DNA from: Anthonomus grandis grandis
Taxonomy: Eukaryota; Arthropoda; Insecta; Coleoptera; Curculionidae
NCBI RefSeq assembly: GCF_022605725.1
Contig: NC_065551.1
Coordinates: 12,586,001-12,650,000, forward strand
Reading direction: 5' to 3'
DNA length: 64,000 bases
The position numbers and the translations under genes were made by a program. Below are positions 43,667 through 53,535 of the stretch, in pieces; the stretch's first letter is position 1, and every line of letters begins with the position of its first letter. The notes beneath the pieces are model-generated. The model saw only the letters and a list, made by a program, of their open reading frames with translations, did not search any database and had not been told where the DNA came from.

Positions 43667-44302
43667 GCGGCTACTGCCTGCCCTACAAAACACGAAGAAA
43701 GACAGTGTCCAAGCAGTAGTTTTCATCAATCAAACAATTAAACGGAACGGTACGGCCGCGGACAGAGCAGAAAATAAAAAGTCAACAATAAAAATTATCA
43801 ATTAAATACAAAATAAATCCGCAGTGAGTGTTCCTCTGGTTACAAACAAGAATGTAACTTTTTGCGAAAGGAATTAATGAAACGTTGGTTTAATCACCCG
43901 TTTACTACCTGCCCTACAAAACACGAAGACGGATAGTGTCCAGGCACCAGTTAATAATATTGGCGACTATGGCTTGCCCTACAAAACACGAAGAAAGACA
44001 TTGTCCAAACCACAGTTTTAAAAGTTCATAAAGCGGAACGGAATCAATATGAATATTCCAACGATTAATCACAGATAAAAACTCACAGCGGAAACATAAA
44101 ATACCACCGTCTTCCAAGCTTGTAAAATGGTAACTAAAATACCGTAACGCGGATAATTTTACGATAATTTCATTAATATAACCCGCTCACTACCTGCCCT
44201 ATAAAACACGAAGAAAGATAGTGTCCAGGCACCAGTTAATAATATTCGCGACTGTGGCTTGCCCTACAAAACACGAAGAAAGATAGTGTCCAAACCACAG
44301 TT
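43667..44302. repeat. Five copies of a 30-bp core between inverted arms
   Basis: The core ccctacaaaacacgaagaaa plus gayagtgtcc occurs at 43681-43710, 43912-43941, 43977-44006, 44197-44226 and 44262-44291. Copies 2+3 and 4+5 form a pair repeated at a 285-bp step, so part is tandem duplication. Each core sits between short arms that pair with each other but differ between copies: ctactgc/gcagtag for copy 1, and ctgtggcttg/caaaccacag for copy 5. An acggaacgg word follows three of them. No gene is seen. The function is unknown. Confidence 0.75.
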
Positions 44303-44849
44303 TTAAAATTAAATAAAACGGAACGGGACGGAACGATATCAATAGTAACGGATTCGATAAAAATCTTAATACGCGAGCTTGGAAGCGGCCGGTCAACTGT
44401 CAACAGGTGACTCTTACCCATAGAGAAATGAATATTAAAAGAGTGTTTGAAAGGTAGCCTAAATTGATCATCAAGTTTTAAACCTTAACCTAAGATATTT
44501 AGTTCGGTTAGACGGCATCGAGGGCCAACTTCTGTCATAATTGTCATTATTATTATCGATTTTCTTTCCTTCCTTGCCATCACCCACCTTCGCATCATCG
44601 ATCGTCGCCATTGCTTATTCCTTTTTATTTGAGCGTCCATCGGGTGTGTTCTTTTGTTTTTTCTCAACAAAAAATAGTTAAAAATGTAGCTTAAAGTCAT
44701 TAAAGTGTAATTTCATCATATAGGCAGAAGCTTTTTTGTTGTTTTATTGTGTGGTTTCAGATCCCTAGCCCCATCCTAGGGATCTGTAATAAGTGCAATT
44801 TTTTTTATCAAATAGTTTTCACCATGTTGTAGGTCACCTAAAATTGTTG
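44303..44849. other. 5' flank of the P-like element
   Basis: An imperfect palindrome agatccctagccccatccta then gggatct lies at 44759-44786. I could not identify P-type terminal inverted repeats with confidence. Confidence 0.4.
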
Positions 44850-44876
44850 TTTACCATTTTAAAACTGCCCTAATAA

Positions 44877-47549
44877 TGTCATCACCAGGAAAATTAATTT
44901 TTAAATGCAAGGCACCCACTTGTTTCCTGAAAGTGACATTATTAGGAGGTCCCAATGGTTTAAAATACTTGGTTTAAGCCCAACCTCAACAAGGTGTTAT
45001 TTATGTCAAGACCATTTTGAGGATATTTCATTTACTAGTACTATACATACTCGGTTAAGAAAGTGTGCTCTCCCAATTGCTGGCCCAAGTATTATTCAAA
45101 ATGCCCCAGTACTGGTTGAGGCACAAATACCTTGGGAAGATACATTGACTATATTACATGCTGTCATAATCCAGCAATCTCAATATAATGTTCAGAATGA
45201 ACATAATTATGCTAGGCCAATGGTCATTCACCCTAATTCGAAAAGAAAGGTTGTGGGAAGCATGCCCTATGCTGAGACCTATTGATGGAGAAAATGGCAC
45301 AAAAAAACAGAGATTTAGTATGTTGAGTCAAATTTCTGAAACAAGGGTTAAAAATCTTACTCCTAGAAAAAAAAAAATTATTATCTAAACAAAACCCAAA
45401 GCAACAGAATCTGCAAATTAAAAAGCAAACTGTTTTCGAGCAAACAAAAATTGAAAGCGGCATATCAGTTGTCCAAAACCCAAGTTTTTAAAGAATTAGA
45501 GCAAAATATGGATCGTTCAGTAGCCTCTTTTTTTCAAAATTGCTTTACAAATTTAAAAACAAAAAGACCAACATGGACAACCAAAGATAAGGTATATGCC
45601 CTAGCACTCTATAAAAGAGGTCCAAAATCATACAGGTTTTTAAAAAGCAGTCTAGCTTTACCAAGTAAATCCACCCTACAAAAACTTTTAAAAAGTGCAC
45701 CCTTTGAAGCGGGCATTGATATTATTATATGACATTATATATTGAATGATAAGCTTTTTGGTAAATTAAAATTAAGAGTGAATAAAATGAAAGCAATTGA
45801 TAGGTATTGCTCATTAATTTTTGATGAAATTTCACTGTCAGAACAATTAATGTACAATCGGTTATATAATATGGTTGATGGCTATGTAGACCTAGGGCCC
45901 ATGGGTAGAAGAAATCAGTTTGCAAATCATGCTTTAGTTTTTATGGTCAATGGCCTCCACAAAACTTGGAAGCAACCAATTGCATATTTTTTTACTAGGG
46001 ACTTACTTGCAATAGAATTGAAAGTTTTAATAAAACAGTTGATTGCCAAAATTGAGGAAACTGGACTTACAGTTTTATGTACAGTATTTGTACATCTTTT
46101 AGCATCTAATAATCGCTCTGCCATAAAACAACTTTCAAAAGAAAATACTCGACCGGGTCCATATTATATAAACAACCATAGGGTTTTTACTCTTTTTGAT
46201 GTGCCACATTTGCTTAAATCTCTTAAACTCGTAATGCTCTTTTGACATACAATATTAGGTTTAATGAAAAAAAAATTGCATCATTGGACCATATTAGGCA
46301 ATGTTTTGTTATAGACCGAAAGAAAAGATTTCAAGCTTTAAGAAAAATTAGAGAAGTTTATTTAAACTTAAAATTTGAGAGTCGTCTAAAAATGAAAGTG
46401 TCAGTAGCAGCAAGAATACTTAGCCATACCGTTGCAGCCACAATTGAAGAAATGGTAAGTAATCCGACCAACAATGTTCCTGCTCAGGCAATAGATACAG
46501 CAGAGTTTGTACATGATATAGATCAACTTTTTGACAGTTTAAATGGCAGGACTTGTAAACCAGAGCATGGGAAACCCTATAGAAGGTGTATATCCAATAA
46601 ATCCCCACATTTAGCTCTCTGGAGTCGGCTTTTACCAAGAATCAACAGTTGGGTCTTTGTCAATGATAATGTGTCCAAAAGAGTAATGCCATTTAAATCA
46701 GGTTGGCTTACAACAATAACTGCTACACAAGAGCTCTGGAAAACATGCAGAACCTTGGGTTTTAAATTTTTGAGAACTAGGTCATTGAACCAGGACCCAT
46801 TAGAAAACTCATTTTCAGCTATTCGACACTTTGGGGCTGAAAACTCCAACCCAAACTGTCATCAGTTCATAGATTGCTTTAAAACATCTTTACTGAGTAA
46901 TCTTGTCACTCCTAATTCCAACAGAAACTGTGAACTTGATGACAGCTCTCTTCTTGATAACCTGCATGATTTTTTAGAGCATGATAATATTCAAAGAGAC
47001 TGTGTCAACCTAGATGTGTTTGAATATTCTGAAATAGAAAAATTGAATTTGCCAGTTATTACTACAGATTTTTCTGATCATGATGAAAATACATTATCAT
47101 ATGTTGCTGGTTTTTTAATAAAAAAATTAAAATCAATTAATAACTGTAAGGAATGCCAAGTAAATTTATTAAGTGATGGATTGGAATCTCATCACATGTT
47201 TACCATGTTTAAGGAGTACACTGATAACAAAAAAAGGCTAATATATGTGACGAAAGAAGTAATTATTAAATTGTCAAAAATTCATGATTATGTTAATTTT
47301 ATTTTACCCACCTATGGACATATCACACATATTAAGCAAAAAATCAAGCATCTTATATGGAAATTCATTTCATTTGAATGGTACACATGCAAAGAACATT
47401 GTGAAAATATTAAAAATGATATCCTTAACACAGCATTGGAACTCATAATAAAAAAATATTATGATGATGTGTATAGAACATTCGAAATGAACAAAAAACT
47501 AAAAAAACAGAATAAGAAAAAGTTAAAGAGAATAAATCACCAGAGATAA
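44877..47549 (+). pseudogene. P-element/THAP9-type transposase
   Basis: The first piece (44905-45285) is a THAP domain lacking a clean N-terminal C-x-C: THLFPES, SQWFKILGL, RCYLCQDHFED, LRKCALP. A frame break follows. 45451-45732 carries RPTWTTKDKVYALALYKRGP and LPSKSTLQKLL, typical of P transposases. 45742-46245 starts the RNase H-like domain: SLIFDEISLSEQLMYN (first Asp) and NHALVFMVNGLHKTWKQPI. The CDQ that should follow LTVLCTV reads FVH, so the second Asp is lost, and FDVPHLLKSL closes the piece. A one-base shift leads into 46242-47549, 435 codons with LNQDPLENSFSAIRHFGAE (the insertion-domain Glu region) and LSYVAGFLIKKL. Four breaks and a missing catalytic Asp make it inactive. Confidence 0.85.
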
Positions 47550-48530
47550 AGACAAATTCTCTCAGTTCCTACTTGTGACCAATCTTAATCCCAATTCATG
47601 ACAAAAATATCCCTATTTGTGACAGTATTTTATTTTGTAAGGGTTAATACATTTTAGTTACCAGTTTTATTTATTTAGTATTTTAAGTTTGTTGTTAAGT
47701 TGTTATGAGTTTTTTTTTTGTTATGAGAAAATAAATATGTTTATTTTTTAGAGTTATTTTTTGGTTATTATACAAATTAAAAAAAAATTTGTATACTTTA
47801 TCTACACCAATTGATATTATTTTGATTTTCTTTTTATATAGAATTATGTGCCTTGTTATGTTTTGTTGCTGAAGTGTTTTTATATTGTATATTTTTTAGT
47901 TATTTTTTTTTATAAATTACTTTTTGGTCAGTTATTTTGGGATTCCTATTTTATATTTTATTTATTATGAAATACATTTTTTATTTTTTGTTATGGGATG
48001 TTATAAGCATAACATCCATATGTTATAAACATAACATGTTGTTAAAGTGTTTTTTGGAGTTTATTAAATTTTGTTTGTTTTTTTTATTTTATGTAAAAAA
48101 AAGGTATATTTAAATTTTTTTAAAATTACAGGTGTCTAGAAATTCAGACTGGGCCAAGTGGTCCATGTATCCTTTAAGACCAACTTCCATCTTTTTTTTC
48201 AGTATTATGTATAATTGTTTTATTCAATTCATTCCTTTTTAAAACTTTTATATTAACACAGGGTCAGAAGCTAATCACAACTTAATTTCAACATAATTTA
48301 TTCAATGATCAAATTTTATATTTTTATTGGCATTTCTTTCTGCTTTTTTCACTAGCTTTTTATTCTGATCATCACTAACTATTGACATTTTATCAAGATA
48401 ATATTAACTTATATGCATGTTTCATTATATATAATTTCTCCCTCACTTCATCTGTACCTCTTTATCTTAATCTATAAATATCTAATTCTATATAACTTGA
48501 AAAAATTATTTATACATATTTTTTGGTTGC
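47550..48530. other. AT-rich 3' flank of the P-like element
   Basis: Short palindromic words atgttataagcataacat and atgttataaacataacat lie near 48000-48040. Otherwise the stretch is T-rich sequence without features. Confidence 0.4.
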
Positions 48531-48583
48531 TCTTACCCTGATGAAGCCAATAAGCAGAAACACGTTAAACCGTGTCGGTAAGA
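48531..48583 (+). ncRNA. Hammerhead-ribozyme-like motif
   Basis: The parts are in the type I order. tcttacc (48531-48537) pairs with ggtaaga (48577-48583) as a 7-bp stem I. CTGATGA is at 48538-48544. A weak stem II lies at 48545-48556 (GC/GC, with an A-A mismatch where G-C is usual), and GAAA is at 48557-48560. Stem III acacg/cgtgt is 5 bp with a 6-nt loop, and the cleavage site GTC ends at 48576. All core residues known to be conserved in hammerheads are present. The poor stem II means activity is uncertain. Such ribozymes are known from Penelope-like and related repeats; no such element is recognised beside it. Confidence 0.5.
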
Positions 48584-49797
48584 TACCCTATTTGAGTTAA
48601 AATTAATAATATATAGTCATTTGTCTTCATTGTAAAATTATCATTATTTGCCATAATATGTTTAATTATTGCTTTATTAACTGCTCTATCTTTTAGCTAT
48701 AAATTAAAATAATATTTAGTCTGGCAATTACATAATATATACTTCATCATATTCAAATATATTTTTTTTAATCAAAACTTTTTTAGATACCAATTAATAT
48801 GAATACAAAATTCTTTTAAAACTCCCTGATCAATTCAAAACATTTTATATACATTGTATATAGTAGTTTTTTTAACATAGTTTTTTTTTAACTTTTTTTA
48901 CTAGGTCTGACGAAAGGTATCATCAGTGCTTTGCTGCTAGGAAGTACCAAGAGCACAATAAGTGAAACAACTTCCATTCTACCAGGTCACTACTCAAGGA
49001 GGTACCTCACCTCGATAAGGTGGGAGTAAGATCCAGGGATGCTCTTTGAATATTTAAGAAAAAGGACCGATGACATCTAGAATTAAGGGTATACATCAGT
49101 GTCAACTAATTTTTAAATGTCTGTAAATAATTAATTTATAAATTTGATAAATTGTAATTTTTGTATCATATCCTCAAAATGTAAAATGTAAAAAGCAAAA
49201 TACATACCATGGAGTGTTGTGCTAAAGCAGCACAAAAACAAATTGTATCAGGATCCCTTTTAAGACAATAAATTATAAACTTACTTTACAATTGACTTAA
49301 ATTCTACCCCTACCCTTGTTAATTTGTTGATAACAGTGAAATTAACATTGTTAGTATCGAGCATTTAATTCTCAAAATAGGACTAAATATATTATACTTA
49401 ATCTCTAAAATATTGTCTTACATAATTGACCCATTAAATCTTTTTTTGATAGCGTATTGGGCTGTAAAATCTCTTTCACATTCTCTAAAAATCAGTGAAA
49501 AAGTGCAATTAACGATTTATTTTTTTGAAGGGCCTAAATGCATTAACTTAACAGCTTAAAAGTAGATTTGATGAATTTAATGTCAAAACACTAACGTATT
49601 CAATTTAAAAATGTATAAAATAAACTTAAATTACAAACATTATCACTCTTAGCCTCTTCAAAAATTAAATTAATACACTTGCACTATTTCATAATTTTTT
49701 AGAGTTTGTGATCGAGATTCACAGCCTTTACGCTGTTAAAAATTGATTTAATGGGTCAATAATTTTAAATTTCCGCCATTCTAAAATTTTAAATAGT
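48584..49797. other. AT-rich sequence, nothing firmly recognised
   Basis: At 48905-48960 a plus-strand stretch after ttttttttactag reads SDERYHQCFAARKYQEHNK before a stop. It could be a terminal exon, but it has no supporting partner. Confidence 0.35.
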
Positions 49798-49948
49798 CGA
49801 ACTAAAATAATTGACATTTGTCACAGTCGGTAAAATAGTCTACTGTAATACCGATCCGTCATAGAAATGACAGGCAGATTTCTATGACGGATCGGTATTA
49901 CAGTAGACTATTTTACCGACTGTGACAAATGTCAATTATTTTAGTTCG
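49798..49948. repeat. Perfect 71-bp inverted repeat with 9-bp loop
   Basis: 49798-49868 (starting cgaactaaaataattgacat, ending gtcatagaaat) is the exact reverse complement of 49878-49948. The loop is gacaggcag. With no mismatch in 71 pairs it must be young or kept identical by gene conversion. Beyond the arms the sequences differ (tagt on the left, gttagatcgc on the right). Any transcript would form a long hairpin. Confidence 0.95.
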
Positions 49949-51104
49949 GTTAGATCGCAACCGCACGCTGCAATCGAGTTTAGGGTAAAGATGATGCCTA
50001 CTTGTCACTATGGGATTGAACCCTCTCATACTTTTAATTACTCTATGCTCTTACCTAACCCAATTCACACTGTCAACGTCAAGACAAAATTAAACGTAAA
50101 TATTGAAAATTTAAGGGTATTGAAATATGGAAAAATTACTGGTACTTCGCTCGAAAGGTATGGCACGACCTTACTGCGACGAATGTAAATCCTTGGTGGA
50201 CCTGGAATCTTTTTATACCCATCGCAGGAATTTGGGTGCCGACGACTCACGGACATCCTCGGAACCAATCGTTGAATAAAAATGCAATTGGGAAAACTTC
50301 ATGAAAATAGAGTTTTTCTTCATGAAAACGATACGGATTTATAGGCTATGACCTTATATGGTAAACAATGACCTTATATGGTAAACAAAAATTAGTTTCA
50401 GCTCTCAAAACCGGGTATTTCTAGGTGAAAACAGCGGGACAAAAACTGGCCACATGTGTACAAGAAATCCGGCTTTTCAGGAAAACCGCGGGAAACTTAA
50501 TCATGATTTATATTATATTTTGCCACACCGGGCATGCCCCTTCATTTAACAGGGCTTCCCAAGGTAGGTAAACCTTGAAACTTGCAAAATAGAACATGTA
50601 AACAATGCAACAGCATGAAAGGAAAATTTGATGAAAATAACCGGAAAACTGGAAGCATAGTGATGAAAACCCTCTCAGTTTCAGGCATTTGTAGTTCTTT
50701 ATTATCCTAAGAATAACCAGGGCTGAAAACAAGAAGGCCAGAGACTACAACATAGTCAACGGAGAACTAGGCATAACCTATAAGAAATCAAACCTTTCCA
50801 GGATACTATCAGGCTAGAAACCTCTTTAAGTTGGTTTCTTTATGTATGTTCACAATTATAAACCCCTCATGACTCACAGGTAAAGCTTAAAATGTATCTT
50901 TTTGTTATGTAAATTATAAATTTAGAGGTTAAAATGTTAACGGAGCAAAATTATCTAAGTTGTCTTATAAAAGACTGCCTGGGCTTACCCTTATTACTAT
51001 AAAATAAAGACAAAATCTTGTAACTTCGTTACAATAGTTATATCATACTTCTGACATCTGTCAACATCTGACCGTTAAATATGAAGCATTTTTACTGTTT
51101 TACT
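49949..51104. other. Mixed-composition sequence, no gene assigned
   Basis: A 20-bp tandem duplication (atgaccttatatggtaaaca twice) lies at 50346-50386. A 39-codon frame from ATG near 50162 (MARPYCDECKSLVDLESFYT) has a C-x2-C pair, but I cannot support it as a gene. Confidence 0.35.
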
Positions 51105-51186
51105 CAAAAAGATTATATAATTTTTATGTAAATCATTATTATTATACAAACGAATATGCGGCCAATATTATGTTTATTGTCAATAA

Positions 51187-51539
51187 TGTAATGATATTAA
51201 CAACGCCGACAATAACAGCTATTCTTCGTCATTTCAATGATGATACAAGCGGCATACAGTATGACATCTCTGGAGACGCATAAGAGATAAGGGAATTCTC
51301 CGGATAGTGGTTTGCATCAGAGTATATAAGTTGCCGTGTGGCCGCTGAGAGGCCAGTTGATAATTCATTTTGGATTATTGGCGCACTATTTAAATCGGAC
51401 ATAGGTAGTAGTCGGACAAATAGTTTTAGTAGTCCTAAGTGTTGGTGTTTAGTAGTGTAGGTGTGGAAATAAATTAGCTGACTATTTTTGTGCATCCAGT
51501 ACTTTAATGGACATCTTAACGAACGGTAAAAACGCAACA
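51187..51539 (+). mobile_element. Solo LTR, 353 bp, with 4-bp target duplication
   Basis: It begins tgtaatgatattaacaac and ends aaaacgcaaca (TG...CA termini with TGT/ACA inverted ends). It is flanked by ataa at 51183-51186 and 51540-51543. A TATA box (tatataa, 51323-51329) and a polyadenylation signal (aataaa, 51468-51473) are in the order expected for U3-R-U5 on the plus strand. No internal region remains, so it arose by LTR-LTR recombination. Ty3/gypsy is likely from the 4-bp duplication, but Bel/Pao cannot be excluded. Confidence 0.75.
51323..51329 (+). promoter_or_regulatory. TATA box of the solo LTR
   Basis: The sequence tatataa lies about 145 bp upstream of the LTR's aataaa signal. Confidence 0.5.
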
Positions 51540-51735
51540 ATAATTTCTTCGAAAATATTTCAACATTTATAATTATTATAATACACCATGAAAATGACAA
51601 ATGTTATATCCAGTTTTTTTTAAATTATTATAATTTGTATCATGGTAATGTAACATGAAGGCACTAAAAATTAAAAAAAAATAACAAGCAGATTGAAACT
51701 AAAAAACAATTTTATATTTGAGATTGTATTATTGT

Positions 51736-52374
51736 ATTGCTTTGTAACTTTCTCTGTGCAAAAAAATATTACATACCAGTGCCTTGAAATATTACAAATC
51801 GATTTAATTTATGACAAATATTTACTTTTGATCCGTCCGATATAAATAAAGTTTTTTGAGAATCGCTTACTGTTTTATTTCCTCCCTACTGAGGTATTTT
51901 CTTTTACTGTCAAATTGATATTTATAGAATTTAAAAAACTCCATGTTAAATTTTATTTGCTTTCAAATATCTAAATTTACTTTGTCAATTTAAATTTTTC
52001 ACGCTAAAAATTCGAGTATGTTCTTTTGTTTTATCGGTTTTTCCAATCCAGGCAGTATACACTTAAATACAATAACCTCTATTGCAGTACTACAACAACC
52101 ACTATTGCAATCAGTACTAAGCATATTATTATGTTACTCGATAATTTCCTGTAATATTTTAAAATTATCTATTCCTAGCAAACAATCAAAATAAATTTTA
52201 ATGCAAAACTTTTTAAATTTTTTAAATATTTTAGGATATGGTGTTAAAATTTTCAACTGATGTTCCATGAGCCATTGAAATTGATCTTGCTTAATGAATT
52301 TCAGTAATGAGAAATTTAATAATGTTCTTTAAAAATATTTTAATAAAGACGAAATCCAAAAGATTATTTAAATT
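51736..52374. other. AT-rich sequence, nothing recognised
   Basis: No frame or repeat structure is supported. Confidence 0.4.
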
Positions 52375-53535
52375 CATGGTGGTCATGAAGGACAGACCAA
52401 CTGCCGAGGCAAGTTCCTAAAAATGGCGATAGAAATAAAAAATATAAAGGCGATATTTGTAACTATAGAGGTGTGTGTATTCAGTCTGTAGTTCCTAAGC
52501 TGTTTGACAGGTTGTTTCCTGTGCGATTTTCATGGCACTGTAGGCGATTGCTTAATGATCATCAGCATGGTTTTAGGGTAGATCTACGGTGACTAACCTG
52601 TTGACTTACCAATATGATTTGATTAATACTTTTGAAAGGTCTGTAGAGGTCGATAGTGTGTAGGCCTTTGATAGGGTTGGTCATAAACATCTGGTTAGGA
52701 AGTTTGGGGCTATGGGCCTTGGTAACACTTTGGTCGAATTTTGTCACAGTTTTTTAACTGGTCGCACACATTTGATCAGGATAATAATTATATTTCTAAT
52801 GGTACTGAAATATTTTTTAGGCATGCCTCAAGGTTCACATATTGGACCGGTCTTTTTTAACTTATTCATAAGAGATTTGAGTAATGTAATTGTTCATTCA
52901 AAGCATCTTGCTTTTGCTGATGATTTTAAACTGTATAAAGTCATTGAGTCATATCTTGATGCTGAGCTACTTCTGTGTTGTTGAGCGGTAATAGCAATAG
53001 TCTGAAGCTGATTTTAAAGAAGTGTATATGTATTTTGTTTGGTCTAACTAATAATTTGGTCTATAAAGTCTATAAAAACTTTTTTGCCGCACATTTTGGA
53101 TATTATCAACAGGAGTATGCGTAGTCTTGTTTTATCACTAGAAATAGTGTACATCTTTCACCTTACTGTTTCGAATTAATTTATTGCTCTTTGGCTCGTT
53201 TGTTGCTTGAGTATGCGTCTGTAATTTGGTCCCCTTATTGCCATATTGGACGCCTTAAGGCTATACAAAGAAGAATCTTAGGATCCCTTGCTTATAGAGC
53301 TGAAGTTAATGTTTCGTAATTGTTACATCGACTATAATGCTATCAGTTTCCAAAAATAAGTTTTTAGCCTTGTTGATGATTGTTTTTTCAGAGGTTTTAT
53401 CTTGGTATATTTTTTTTGTAATTCTAGTATTTTATTTATATTTGTATTTTTATATGATATTATACAGTATTTTGTATTATCTGTTATTGTTTTTGTAAAT
53501 TGGCTCTGTCGTATATTGAAATAAATAAATAAATA
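52375..53535 (+). pseudogene. Jockey-like LINE, 5'-truncated, with AAAT tail
   Basis: Plus-strand pieces read YRGVCIQSVVPKLFDRL and LLNDHQHGFR, then a broken AFDRVGHKHLV. GMPQGSHIGPVFFNLFIRD and LAFADDFKLYKVIES are intact in 52712-52984 (catalytic FADD). After it come NSLKLILKKC, HLSPYCFELIYCSLARLLLE and YASVIWSPYCHIGRLKAIQR. The copy ends in aaataaataaataaat near 53520-53535, a typical LINE tail. Stops and frameshifts are frequent and the endonuclease is missing. Confidence 0.75.

Larger units (their letters stand above)
51105..51735 (+). repeat. Dispersed repeat, copy B, carrying the solo LTR
   Basis: The outer parts (51105-51186 and 51540-51735) match 34965-35260 in order. The interior is the LTR insertion. 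The match resumes directly after the LTR at ataatttctt, corresponding to acaatttcct in copy A. Confidence 0.65.

Noticed and set aside
44000..44420. Minus-strand open frames sharing WFGQCLSSCFVGQA
   Set aside because: They are translations of the 285-bp tandem duplication and its 30-bp cores, not a gene family.
48905..48960. Possible terminal exon SDERYHQCFAARKYQEHNK
   Set aside because: It has an acceptor-like tract but no upstream partner exon and no family match.
50162..50281. Small frame MARPYCDECKSLVDLESFYT with a C-x2-C pair
   Set aside because: At 39 codons, without partner cysteines or splice context, it is not supportable.
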